Source: a virus
DNA length: 64,000 bases
Strand: one strand, 5' to 3'
Virus record (IMG/VR): IMGVR_UViG_3300017767_000003
Span: 16,754 to 80,753 of that record
Below are positions 33,952 through 42,141 of the stretch, one piece after another (position 1 is the first letter of the stretch; each line of letters opens with the position of its first letter). The notes below the pieces were generated by a model. That model searched no databases. It had not been told where the DNA came from and saw only the letters and a list, made by a program, of their open reading frames with translations. The translations under genes were made by a program, and so were the position numbers.

Positions 33952-33993
33952 ATGTGCACATGTTGTAAATGTTGTAATTGTACATGTTGTTAG
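33952..33993 (+). CDS. Cysteine-rich micropeptide, 13 aa
   Basis: Encodes MCTCCKCCNCTCC, with eight Cys in 13 residues. AAGGA is seven bases upstream and the next gene follows after nine bases with its own AGGGGAAAG, so spacing fits a real gene. The composition would bind soft metals (metallothionein-like) or become lipid- or disulphide-modified. The DNA contains repeated TGTTGT units, so a chance low-complexity origin is possible. Confidence 0.45.
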   Translation: MCTCCKCCNCTCC

Positions 33994-34002
33994 GGGAAAG
34001 AT

Positions 34003-34479
34003 ATGATAGGTAATAAAACAGATAACGGAGTTCATGAAATTGGGACAGACGATATACGTCTGACTTACCAACATGATACGCCTGGCCAAGACGTAGAGAA
34101 TTACATAAAGGAACAAGAGAAAGCATTCCACGAAGAGAAAGATAGAACTAAGAAACATTTCTCACAGGTATTTGGTAATCCTTTACAGGGTTATCCTCAC
34201 AACGAAGCATTTGAAGTCAAAGAAATCAAAGAAAATCAAGAAGTATTTGAGAACGAAGAAGGACTTAAAAACAAAGCAGAAAAGTCAGGAATATCTCTAG
34301 GTATTCTAAAACAAGTATACAACAGGGGACTTGCCGCTTATAAAACTGGTCACAGACCAGGCGCTACTGCTCCACAATGGGCAATGGCAAGAGTCAATAG
34401 TTTTATTACCAAGGGTAAAGGTACTTGGGGTAAAGCAGACTCAGATTTAGCGGACAAAGTCAGAGGTTCAAAGAAGTAA
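34003..34479 (+). CDS. DUF5824 protein
   Basis: 158 aa. The C-terminal half EGLKNKAEKSGISLGILKQ, YNRGLAAYKTGHRPGATAPQWA and RVNSFITKGKGTWGKADSDLA is the DUF5824 signature, found in many phage virion-associated proteins. The N-terminal half is acidic and variable. Good ribosome site (AGGGGAAAG). Likely part of the capsid-associated gene cluster. Confidence 0.8.
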   Translation: MIGNKTDNGVHEIGTDDIRLTYQHDTPGQDVENYIKEQEKAFHEEKDRTKKHFSQVFGNPLQGYPHNEAFEVKEIKENQEVFENEEGLKNKAEKSGISLGILKQVYNRGLAAYKTGHRPGATAPQWAMARVNSFITKGKGTWGKADSDLADKVRGSKK

Positions 34480-34498
34480 CATAATGGAGTAAGTGGTC

Positions 34499-34780
34499 AT
34501 GGTCAATGAGGACTGGTTAAGTAAACACGGAACTCATGAACAATACGTCATTAGAACGTATGATTCAACAACAGACTGGATAGATACTACCAAAAAAGAA
34601 ATGGTTTATGCCCTTGCGGGCAATGGGTGGCAAATCCTGTATAAACGTGACGAAGAATATGGGACAGGTAATAAGTTAGTGCCAGGCACTAAGTTTATGT
34701 TACCTGATAATGTGAAATATAAAATTTTAAATAAGGAGAATATAGATTCAAAGTTGGTTCTCAAGATTGAGTTTATATAA
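34499..34780 (+). CDS. Unknown protein, 93 aa
   Basis: Start taken at ATG 34499 (GGAG nine bases upstream); GTG 34493 in the same frame is an alternative. Mixed alpha/beta, with KEMVYALAGNGWQILYKRD and PGTKFMLPDN. No family known. A late TATAAATA box lies inside its last codons. Confidence 0.6.
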   Translation: MVNEDWLSKHGTHEQYVIRTYDSTTDWIDTTKKEMVYALAGNGWQILYKRDEEYGTGNKLVPGTKFMLPDNVKYKILNKENIDSKLVLKIEFI

Positions 34781-34783
34781 ATA
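34776..34783 (+). promoter_or_regulatory. T4-late-type promoter box
   Basis: Perfect TATAAATA eight bases before ATG 34792; AAGG lies between. Confidence 0.45.
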
Positions 34784-34791
34784 AAGGTAGT

Positions 34792-35085
34792 ATGAGTAAT
34801 ATACAAGATTGGAAATCGGAATTAGCCAAAGTTCGTTCTTTCGTTAAGGAAGCAGCTGAACCTGTCGTTGAAGAAAAGACACAGGACGATATAATTGCGG
34901 AAGAAATTGACGCATTGTTAGAAGGTTTCGAGGAACCAATCATTGAAGACACTCAAGAATCCGATGTAAACAATAAACTTCTTGAAAAGAACATGTTAGG
35001 ACGTTTAGCTAAATCATTGGACTTAAACGAAGAGAAAAAATCAATGCTTTTTAATTATTTTGAAAAGGGAGAGTTAATCCAATGA
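34792..35085 (+). CDS. Acidic unknown protein, 97 aa
   Basis: Acidic helical product (SELAKVRSFVKEAAEPVVEEK...EEIDALLEGFEEP). The C-terminal KNMLGRLAKSLDL..EKKSMLFNYFEKGELIQ may be a small helical domain. It overlaps the next gene by four bases. Role likely structural by context only. Confidence 0.6.
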   Translation: MSNIQDWKSELAKVRSFVKEAAEPVVEEKTQDDIIAEEIDALLEGFEEPIIEDTQESDVNNKLLEKNMLGRLAKSLDLNEEKKSMLFNYFEKGELIQ

Positions 35086-35405
35086 GCATAAACAAATTAT
35101 CAAATGACTTAGTTGAAGCAACTAAGAAAGTCATGACCGCAGAAGAAGAATACAAAGAATTCTTCGCAAAGGCACTTAAGAAATTTAAGGTAAATTCACC
35201 TGCTGATTTCAAATCAGACGAAGAGAAGAAGAAGTTCTTTGATTATATCGACAAGAATTATAAAGGTAAATCCGAAGATATCAGTAAAATGCAAGAGTGG
35301 ATTGCCGCTGGTGGTGACAGACGTAGAGTAAAAGAAGGTGACTCTAGAAAAACTAAAGTCGAAGACGTGGTCAGAGGTATGTGGGAAGAGTCTGCTGGAG
35401 AGTAA
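35082..35405 (+). CDS. Conserved phage protein, 107 aa
   Basis: Contains EEEYKEFFAKALKKFKVNSPADFKSDEEKKKFFDYIDKNYKGK, a charged helical segment that recurs in internal or structural proteins of marine T4-like phages, where it often appears as a C-terminal domain. Here it is a free-standing short protein. Function unknown. Confidence 0.6.
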   Translation: MSINKLSNDLVEATKKVMTAEEEYKEFFAKALKKFKVNSPADFKSDEEKKKFFDYIDKNYKGKSEDISKMQEWIAAGGDRRRVKEGDSRKTKVEDVVRGMWEESAGE

Positions 35406-35406
35406 C

Positions 35407-36729
35407 ATGCATTTTCAAGGTAATATATTCCAAGAATTAAAAGAAAAGAAAGTCTTAGATAAAGACGGAAAAGTTGACGCACTCGGCCCATACGGTAAGT
35501 CAAAACTTACTGGTATGGAAGTAAATAATTATTTCAAAAAGAACAAAGTCAAAGACGCTAAAGTCAAGAAAGCAGTAGAAGTTGCTTTAGACCTTAGTGG
35601 TGCACATTCAGTTGCAACTAAAGAAATTGCAAAGTTCTATGGTAACGCAATGCTTAAAAACAAAGACGTTATGAAAGCACTCAAATTTGCAAACGAATCA
35701 TTCGTACTAAACCAAGAACTAAATCAAATCCACGAAGCATATCTAATTGAAAAGAATTTAATGCCTGCAATACAAAAGATTGTATCAGACAAACAAGCAC
35801 AGAAAGTCGGTGGAGTTATGTTAGACATGTTCACTGCAAGTGTTATTGTAAAAGCCTATGATTCAGTCAACGACTCTAACAAAGCTAAAATGGAAAAAGC
35901 AAACATAAACATTTTAGTTAAACTTGCACATAAAGTTATGGGTATGAAAGAAGACCTAGACGAAGGTAAGTATGCAAAATACTCAGACTTACTCTTAAAG
36001 AAAGCAAGAGAAATGCAAGCAATCGATAAAGCACAAAACAAGTCAAAGGTTGCGAATCCTTCACTAAATGCTCTTAAAGCAATCAACAAAGAGATTGAAA
36101 AAGAGATGAAGAAACTTGGTATCAAAGAAGAAGTTATCTCAGAAAAGATTGTAGGAACTGGTGAATCAATCAGTAAAATCTTTAAGACTAAAGATAAGAA
36201 AGAGATTGACGGTATTGCAAATCTTATGAACATGACAAGTACCAAAGTCCTTCAATCTATGATGAAACAGAATCCAAAAGGTTTCAAAAGAATGGCTGCT
36301 AAAATGGGTGAACTACCTGCTATGGAACAAGTAGAGGAAGGTGCAGTATCAGCCGCTCAAAGAGCTGCTATCGCAATATCCAAGAAAGAGAAAGCAGGAA
36401 AGCCTGGATATGATAAAGAAGGTAAGTCTCTTAAGAACAAGAAAGAAGAAACTATAGAAGAAGCTTCTAAAATGGCACCACCTGAACTTATCAAACGTAT
36501 TGAACAAATGACTGATAGGAATGACCATAATGGTTCATTGATTGCACTCGCAGCTGCAATGAAAGAAAAGAAAGCAGGAAAAATGTTAGAGTTGTTATCA
36601 CAAATGCATAAAGCAAATGGTTCAATGAGTTCTGACATGATGGCAATGCGTAAGGGAATCTATGATGAACTTATGAAAAAGTCTAAAAAAATGTACAAGA
36701 ATCACAAAGAAATTAATGGTGCATTCTAA
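35407..36729 (+). CDS. Helical Lys-rich virion-associated candidate
   Basis: 440 aa from ATG 35407. Almost entirely alpha-helical and Lys-rich, with no transmembrane segment. Repeated EE(V/A)..E.. segments (e.g. KEEVISEKIVGTGE, EEGAVSAAQRAAIA, KEETIEEASKMAPPE) might be cleavage sites of a prohead protease, as in T4 internal proteins. The start is one base after the preceding stop region. No enzyme motif seen. Confidence 0.6.
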   Translation: MHFQGNIFQELKEKKVLDKDGKVDALGPYGKSKLTGMEVNNYFKKNKVKDAKVKKAVEVALDLSGAHSVATKEIAKFYGNAMLKNKDVMKALKFANESFVLNQELNQIHEAYLIEKNLMPAIQKIVSDKQAQKVGGVMLDMFTASVIVKAYDSVNDSNKAKMEKANINILVKLAHKVMGMKEDLDEGKYAKYSDLLLKKAREMQAIDKAQNKSKVANPSLNALKAINKEIEKEMKKLGIKEEVISEKIVGTGESISKIFKTKDKKEIDGIANLMNMTSTKVLQSMMKQNPKGFKRMAAKMGELPAMEQVEEGAVSAAQRAAIAISKKEKAGKPGYDKEGKSLKNKKEETIEEASKMAPPELIKRIEQMTDRNDHNGSLIALAAAMKEKKAGKMLELLSQMHKANGSMSSDMMAMRKGIYDELMKKSKKMYKNHKEINGAF

Positions 36730-37286
36730 TGTCAGATAAGAACGTAAGCTTAGACGCAAGGTATAAGTCTTTTAAAGAGAGAATCAAAAAACTTGGTTAC
36801 ATAAAAGACAATGCTAAAAAGGTAAACAAAGTAATCGAAAAGGTCGGTGACTTTGGTATGATGTCTGACGCAGGGAACAAGAAAGTTGCTCGTGCAGTTG
36901 CACAGAGTAAAAACGAAAAGGATTTACGAGCAAGACTAGAGAAACTCAGCAAAATGGCTGGTGGAAAATATGTCGAAGCAAGTGAAGATGAAGTTATCAT
37001 GAGAGCGGTCAACGCCTTAGACTATGGTGCAAAGGGTACACAGAAACACGCAGATGCGAATGTTATGGTACAACTTGCGTCTATAGACGATACAGGTAAA
37101 GATACAGACGTGAGAACAGATGACATGAAAAAGACGAAAGTCAAGGCAGGTGATGCAAGTAAAGTATATAATGCTTTAATGAGTATCAAAGCGCCACTCA
37201 GGTCTAAATACTTAAACATGATGCAGAAGGACTCGAAAGGGTTCAAGAAAGCATTTGACGCTGTCTTAAAGGTAGCGAATAAATAA
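36729..37286 (+). CDS. Unknown helical protein, 185 aa
   Basis: Overlaps the previous stop by one base. Basic helical N-terminus (RYKSFKERIKKLGYIKDNAKKVNKVIEKVG) and a C-terminal helical region. Shares the Lys-rich character of its neighbour, including NPKGF/DSKGFK-like ends, and may be related to it or bind it. Probably a virion-associated protein. Confidence 0.55.
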   Translation: MSDKNVSLDARYKSFKERIKKLGYIKDNAKKVNKVIEKVGDFGMMSDAGNKKVARAVAQSKNEKDLRARLEKLSKMAGGKYVEASEDEVIMRAVNALDYGAKGTQKHADANVMVQLASIDDTGKDTDVRTDDMKKTKVKAGDASKVYNALMSIKAPLRSKYLNMMQKDSKGFKKAFDAVLKVANK

Positions 37287-37302
37287 ACGAGAGGAAATAA
37301 AA

Positions 37303-37854
37303 ATGGCACTATGGGGAGTATCAGATAGCGATGAAAGTAAACCAAAGTATCTTTCAGACGCCGATAAGAAAAACACTATTGCTAAGCCAGAAGGTTGGGT
37401 TCTTAAAAAAACTGTAGGTTCTAGAAATCTAGAAGAGATTTTGGTTGCTACTGGTGCAGACCTTGCCGTTGGTATTGGGCAGGCAGACATTACAGAAATT
37501 GATTTTGTTACAACAGCATTTGATAAATCAGATGGTGGAACATTATCAGTTAAAGTATTCTTCAACGAGAATGTGACTGTAAGTGGAACACCACAACTAA
37601 CTGTTGTTAATGACAACAATGCAAACCATACATTATCGTATGCTAGTGGTTCAACCACTAACGAACTTGTATTCAGTCTTGCAATTGGAGCCGCAAACGC
37701 AGCTACAGACGCAGGTGACGTACTAAGTATTGGTGCAAACGCAATGTCGTTAAATAGTGGAACTATTGTTGACACAGCAGGTGGTGGTAACGCAACTATC
37801 ACTAATGTTGCAGGAATAGGAACAGCTGCTGGAACAATAACTGTTACAGCTTAA
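37303..37854 (+). CDS. Virion structural protein with Ig-like domain
   Basis: 183 aa. The N-terminus MALWGVSDSDESKPKYL and GWVLKKTVGSRN..EILVATG are typical of a structural protein shared by marine T4-like phages. The C-terminal part (VKVFFNENVTVSGTPQLTVVNDN...) looks like an SwmB/Ig-like beta-sandwich, common on phage surfaces for binding carbohydrates. GAGAGGAAAT ribosome site upstream. Probably a head or tail decoration protein. Confidence 0.65.
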   Translation: MALWGVSDSDESKPKYLSDADKKNTIAKPEGWVLKKTVGSRNLEEILVATGADLAVGIGQADITEIDFVTTAFDKSDGGTLSVKVFFNENVTVSGTPQLTVVNDNNANHTLSYASGSTTNELVFSLAIGAANAATDAGDVLSIGANAMSLNSGTIVDTAGGGNATITNVAGIGTAAGTITVTA

Positions 37855-37872
37855 CAATAAAGGGAATATATT

Positions 37873-38763
37873 ATGGCAAATTTTGATAAGTCGGGAGACG
37901 CAGAACTAGGAAACTGTGACGTATCCACACTAACTAGTGAAATGGATAAAACCACTATGATTAGTGATGCGGAATATGACGCTCTGTGGGAAGCAAATAA
38001 GAATAGGTTTTATAAACACCAAGCGTGGCCTAATCTTTTTGGAGATGCGGAAAAGAATCCGTATGTTTGCACAGACGAAGCAGACGCTAAAGTAAAACTG
38101 AAACAGTATTTAACGGATTTCAGAACTGGATATCTTAAGGATTTAGTAGATTGTTACTTCCTTAGAGTATATGAAGGTTCTGATATTCGTGCTTTACTGT
38201 TGTTGATTGCATGTAAATTTAAAGAAGATACGAATCCGAAAACTTATGAAGATTCGGACGCATACTTGATTAGAGAAGACGCTGACTTAAAGAAACTTTG
38301 GGAAGCTAATGGTCAATCAGGAGACTACAGAAACGATTGTATCATTACTGATTTATCTTTGAATTTACCTTTATCAGACGGTACAACGTCAAGCTCATGG
38401 TATTATTCTTGGTATGTACAAAACACTACCTTTGAAAAAATACACAGAACAATTGGTTTAGACGGGTACAAAAAAATATTGAATCAATTTAGTGGAACCA
38501 TTCAAAAGAACTGGATAAAATCAGTCTTTGACATGATGAAACAGTATGGTGACGAGGGTACTATACCAAGAGGTTCAATGGCAGGTCAAACTGTAGAAGC
38601 AGCTCCAGTATTTGGATATGTTGACGATAACACAACACCTGCATTTACAACAGGAATCCGACAAAATGACCCTCATTATGCGGCTTTACCCGATGACATT
38701 AAACCATGTGGTTGGCCAATAAGTTCAATAAAACTTGGTGGAAAGTATCCACCTTATGATTAA
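37873..38763 (+). CDS. Unknown structural-cluster protein, 296 aa
   Basis: Begins MANFDKSGDAELGNCDV with GGGA upstream. Contains Cys and Trp scattered along the chain and helical segments (YLTDFRTGYLKDLVDCYFLRVYEG). No motif recognised. Lies between two likely structural genes and shares the 'GD(F/Y)R' and 'LW/W(E/K)xNG(Q/G)SGD' elements with the gene at 39052, suggesting distant homology between the two. Confidence 0.6.
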   Translation: MANFDKSGDAELGNCDVSTLTSEMDKTTMISDAEYDALWEANKNRFYKHQAWPNLFGDAEKNPYVCTDEADAKVKLKQYLTDFRTGYLKDLVDCYFLRVYEGSDIRALLLLIACKFKEDTNPKTYEDSDAYLIREDADLKKLWEANGQSGDYRNDCIITDLSLNLPLSDGTTSSSWYYSWYVQNTTFEKIHRTIGLDGYKKILNQFSGTIQKNWIKSVFDMMKQYGDEGTIPRGSMAGQTVEAAPVFGYVDDNTTPAFTTGIRQNDPHYAALPDDIKPCGWPISSIKLGGKYPPYD

Positions 38764-38773
38764 GAGGTAATCA

Positions 38774-39037
38774 ATGAAAATTAAAGTATTAGGTTCAGAA
38801 GCTGCTTGCGGTACATCTACTACTAATGGTTCTAACTTTGGCAGTTCAACTGTAGTTAGACTATGCAATAGTGGTGCTACAGACAGACTCGTATCAATAG
38901 AAACATCTGCAAATGCACTTATCGGTACATTCACTCTAAAAGCAAATGGAGTTGAGTTTGTACAGAAAGACCCGTCAGATGAAATCTTTGCCGCCCACGC
39001 TTCAGTTTTAGGTGTTGGTGTTGCAATAACTACATAA
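38774..39037 (+). CDS. Small virion structural protein, 87 aa
   Basis: MKIKVLGSEAACGTST...GSSTVVRLCNSG is a compact beta-rich protein. Similar 85-95-residue proteins are found in structural modules of marine T4-like phages (probable decoration or neck-associated proteins). GAGG precedes the start. Confidence 0.65.
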   Translation: MKIKVLGSEAACGTSTTNGSNFGSSTVVRLCNSGATDRLVSIETSANALIGTFTLKANGVEFVQKDPSDEIFAAHASVLGVGVAITT

Positions 39038-39051
39038 GGTAAACATATATT

Positions 39052-39951
39052 ATGGCGTATCAAGTTACGATGGACAGAACCCTGTCCGAAAGTGAAATAG
39101 ACAGACTGGTTCAGTCTGAATTAAGTCGTAGAAAATACAATACTCGTTTCACAGAAGAATCAAACGAAGAATTTGTAACCGAATGGAAAGCTTCATTAAA
39201 AAAAGTTCAAGATAATTTTCCTAGTGGTAGATTTAGAAACATTCGTTGGCAAGACCAATCAACAGGTGACGCCTCTGTAGGTAACGCAAAAATAAATCCC
39301 GATGACCCATTAGGCCTTGAAGCACACCCTACAGAAAATACTTGCCCTATAATCTTTACTAGTTTCTGTCACCCCTGCAATTCAACAATAAACGAAGGAG
39401 ACGGTGCATTGGTATCTCCAAAATACTGGTGGGGTTGTTCAGAATCAATAACGGAACAGTTAGAAAACGACTGGAAAATTAACGGTGGAAGCGGAGACTT
39501 TAGAGACAAACTAGGTCTTACAAATCATGCAATGTGGAATGATAATCCAGCTACTGGTGAAACAAGTGCAGATATATTAAACCGTTGGAAATTATTACCG
39601 CATGAAAAAGGATTTGCCTCAGACCCTACTAAGATATCTATGGTTCCTTTAATCCAATTCTTTAAATCAATTGGTGTATCTCACCATGGACATTTCATTG
39701 TAGGTCAGAAACCTAAAGAAGTTACTGAAATGTTAGAAGTAGGTACAGAAAATAAAAAGGGTATAAAAACAATCAATGGAAAAGACAGAAGGGAAGCACC
39801 AAGTGATTTCCCTTGGCCATGGCAATATGGCATGTCAGACGTAACTGGTAATGAAAATATATTCGTTCTGTCAGGCTATTTAAATTGTGAAGACGCTATT
39901 GTCAATGGGCTTGAAATAATTCAGGATTATGGTTGGCCAGGCACAAAATAA
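39052..39951 (+). CDS. Unknown structural-cluster protein, 299 aa
   Basis: N-terminal helical segment (RTLSESEIDRLVQSELSRRKYNTRF), then a Cys- and His-containing core (CPIIFTSFCHPCNSTINEGDGALVSPKYWWGCSES). Three Cys near residues 98-110 with a nearby His could bind metal or form a disulphide. DDW/GDFR motif shared with the protein at 37873. No known function. Confidence 0.6.
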   Translation: MAYQVTMDRTLSESEIDRLVQSELSRRKYNTRFTEESNEEFVTEWKASLKKVQDNFPSGRFRNIRWQDQSTGDASVGNAKINPDDPLGLEAHPTENTCPIIFTSFCHPCNSTINEGDGALVSPKYWWGCSESITEQLENDWKINGGSGDFRDKLGLTNHAMWNDNPATGETSADILNRWKLLPHEKGFASDPTKISMVPLIQFFKSIGVSHHGHFIVGQKPKEVTEMLEVGTENKKGIKTINGKDRREAPSDFPWPWQYGMSDVTGNENIFVLSGYLNCEDAIVNGLEIIQDYGWPGTK

Positions 39952-39965
39952 GGATAAATACACAT

Positions 39966-40364
39966 ATGAAAACTTTTAAAACATATCTAGTAGAAGACCT
40001 TGACCATTCATACGAAGGAATGGGTGGGGAACACAACATAGATGACGCAGAAATTAAAACAAGACTCAATGCAATTTTAGGTCACACTGCTTCTATGGAA
40101 TACATAAATCCAAAAGCTGCTGTTGCACAAATGGAAGCAAAACTTGCTTTACTTGGATTGTCACATGACGGAAATATAAACGACATGGACATGAACGAAA
40201 GTGGAGAGTTTGAAATCTCTTTCAAACGTTACGGAGATATCATGGGTAAATCAGTAGATACTCCTCATGACGAAATTGAAGAAGAATCTATGAACTATAC
40301 TATGAAAATCAGAACTGAGAAATTAGAATCAGGTTCATTTAAAGTATACGGTTCATTAGTCTAA
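39966..40364 (+). CDS. Small capsid-targeted candidate
   Basis: 132 aa from ATG 39966 (MKTFKTYLVEDLDHSYEG). The first ten residues closely resemble the T4 capsid-targeting peptide, and the GMGGEHN segment recurs in small proteins of marine T4-like phages. Hence probably an internal head protein. A GATAAATA late-like box is five bases before the ATG. Confidence 0.65.
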   Translation: MKTFKTYLVEDLDHSYEGMGGEHNIDDAEIKTRLNAILGHTASMEYINPKAAVAQMEAKLALLGLSHDGNINDMDMNESGEFEISFKRYGDIMGKSVDTPHDEIEEESMNYTMKIRTEKLESGSFKVYGSLV

Positions 40365-40373
40365 TCTTCTTCC

Positions 40374-40394
40374 TTACACTATATACTAGTGTAA
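40374..40394 (+). promoter_or_regulatory. Perfect 8-bp inverted repeat
   Basis: TTACACTA (40374-40381), five-base spacer TATAC, TAGTGTAA (40387-40394). It lies in the 46-base gap between two genes and could be an operator or a small hairpin; no T run follows, so it is not a classical terminator. Confidence 0.45.
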
Positions 40395-40410
40395 ACAAAA
40401 ATATATTATT

Positions 40411-40782
40411 ATGAGTCTATTTGACAAACTTACAGCTAAGAACTTCGCCGCCTACGCAATAAAACACTATGATGACCCTCAGTGTGAGGACATGGAAGAT
40501 TTTTATGAAGACTTACGTAGGTTCCGATACCTTAAAAGACTTCTCTTTAGATACTATCAACACGGAGAACTTAGAGAACGTCTCATGCTTAATCACCTCA
40601 TTTGTATTTTCAATGTCTTTGGATATGAAGCGTCAATGAGAATGTTAAAGTTTAAAATCAAAGACCAAGGTTATTGGTCGTCAATCAAAACAATGCTTAT
40701 ATATCTTGGATACGTTGAAGAGGGATTTGAAGTAGAGGTTCCAATAGACGAAACTCTTGCAATGACCCTTCGAGAGGTATAA
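40411..40782 (+). CDS. Conserved T4-like phage protein, 123 aa
   Basis: MSLFDKLTAKNFAAYAIKHYDDPQCEDMEDFYEDLRRFRYLKRLLFRY is a well-conserved block in marine T4-like phages, followed by RLMLNHLICIFNVFGYEA. Highly helical, probably cytoplasmic. Function unknown. Its stop codon is part of a late TATAAATA box. Confidence 0.75.
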   Translation: MSLFDKLTAKNFAAYAIKHYDDPQCEDMEDFYEDLRRFRYLKRLLFRYYQHGELRERLMLNHLICIFNVFGYEASMRMLKFKIKDQGYWSSIKTMLIYLGYVEEGFEVEVPIDETLAMTLREV

Positions 40783-40785
40783 ATA
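40778..40785 (+). promoter_or_regulatory. T4-late-type promoter box
   Basis: Perfect TATAAATA that includes the TAA stop of the preceding gene, five bases before ATG 40791. Confidence 0.5.
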
Positions 40786-40790
40786 GATAT

Positions 40791-41390
40791 ATGGCCACCC
40801 GAATAATAGACACGCTAATTGTATTCCGTATACTTAAGATGTTAACAACACCTTTCGTGAAAACGCAAGCATACAAGTTCGGTTTCATTGATAAGAACGG
40901 TAAAAGAATCACGCATAAACCCGACCCAAAGAATCCTGCAGTAAAACTAGAAAACAAACCTACTACGTCTGATGAGAAAGCGTCACTTACACCATTACAT
41001 AGATTGGTATTCAATCTAAAAAAACTTATAGAAAAAATACCATTTGGTAAATCAGCATTTGCCTCATACGCAGTAGCACTCGCATTACTCAAAGAAGAAA
41101 CAAGATTAACAGAAGACCAAGCAGACGAGTTATGTGAAAAGTTTTACAGACACTTAAAGGAGAAAAATTTAGTCACGTCTGAGACACTACAAGAAACTAT
41201 AAATCTTGCAGACTTACGTGTGGGAGTCACATACAATCTTAGACTTGCCATCTATCAAAATGATAATAGATATAGACCAAAATCACCTATAAAGATTGTA
41301 GCAGAACATAGTATAGTGTATGGTGTTCCTGTTTACATAGGATTTCTAGAAGAACACAGAGTATTGGGAACAGCAGATGATGTTTATTGA
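40791..41390 (+). CDS. Conserved phage structural-cluster protein, 199 aa
   Basis: RIIDTLIVFRILKMLTTPFVKTQAYKFGFIDKNGK and TPLHRLVFNLKKLIEKIPFGKSAFASYAVALALLKEE are conserved in marine T4-like phages. The C-terminal 65 residues may form a small domain. Overlaps the PAP2 gene by 14 bases. Function not established; context suggests a virion or assembly role. Confidence 0.7.
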   Translation: MATRIIDTLIVFRILKMLTTPFVKTQAYKFGFIDKNGKRITHKPDPKNPAVKLENKPTTSDEKASLTPLHRLVFNLKKLIEKIPFGKSAFASYAVALALLKEETRLTEDQADELCEKFYRHLKEKNLVTSETLQETINLADLRVGVTYNLRLAIYQNDNRYRPKSPIKIVAEHSIVYGVPVYIGFLEEHRVLGTADDVY

Positions 41391-42138
41391 GGAAGTTACA
41401 AAAGTAAATGACATGGTCTTCAAACACCAAGCGGAGTTGAAGAAACCAAAATACAATAAAATAGATTTATGGGATACTGGTTGGCAGAAAATAATGACTG
41501 CACCGCCACCAGCAAACAATTCAACTGCTACGGTAGATGACATTAAGAAGATACAAGAACTTCTAAAAAATACTACCGCAATAACTAAAAGACAATACGT
41601 AGATTGTGACGAAGACGGTTCTTACTATATCAAAGCATATATGGAACAAAATGATTTAGAGTTTAATGTTGATACGATTGAATACATGGAAGACCAGTGC
41701 AGTCCCGTTATCAAACATTACAAAAACTTCTTTAACCGACCAAGACCATACCAATTAGCAGAAGCATTAAATATGGAATTTAAACCATATGTAACAACAA
41801 CTGCAAAAAGTCCTGCATATCCAAGTGGACACGCAGTGCAGTCTAGAGTTGTTGCTAATTACTATGCAAGTAAATATCCTGACCATAGAGAAGGATTATT
41901 CAAAGGTGCATATATATGTGGTTGGGGACGAGTAGAAGCAGGTCTACATTATCCTTCCGATTATTCCGCAGGTATTCAACTTGCAGATGATTTAATGGGA
42001 TACATGAGAGAAGATAAATTAAATGAAGATGCACCAGTGAACGCAACAGGGCCAGGCATTGCAATGCCACCCACAATGAGAAAGAAAAGGAAACAAGACA
42101 AAAGATTTTTTGAGCTTTGGACTAGAAAACCAAAATAA
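41377..42138 (+). CDS. PAP2-type phosphatase
   Basis: 253 aa. The phosphatase signature is split as usual: KNFFNRPRP (KxxxxxxRP), PSGH, and GRVEAGLHYPSD (SRxxxxxHxxxD-like, with Gly for Ser). The catalytic His residues are present. PAP2 enzymes remove phosphate from lipid phosphates or other phosphoesters. There is no transmembrane segment, and the C-terminus (NATGPGIAMPP) resembles tails of virion-associated proteins in these phages, so it may be a structural-cluster enzyme acting on host lipids or LPS at entry. Confidence 0.88.
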   Translation: MMFIEEVTKVNDMVFKHQAELKKPKYNKIDLWDTGWQKIMTAPPPANNSTATVDDIKKIQELLKNTTAITKRQYVDCDEDGSYYIKAYMEQNDLEFNVDTIEYMEDQCSPVIKHYKNFFNRPRPYQLAEALNMEFKPYVTTTAKSPAYPSGHAVQSRVVANYYASKYPDHREGLFKGAYICGWGRVEAGLHYPSDYSAGIQLADDLMGYMREDKLNEDAPVNATGPGIAMPPTMRKKRKQDKRFFELWTRKPK

Positions 42139-42141
42139 ATT

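Noticed and set aside
33952-33993. CRISPR or direct-repeat array from the TGTTGT units.
   Set aside because: Units are only six bases, few, and without spacers; better explained by Cys codons.
37266-37802. 178-codon minus-strand ORF opposite the Ig-like structural gene.
   Set aside because: Shadow of a supported + strand gene; no coding features of its own.
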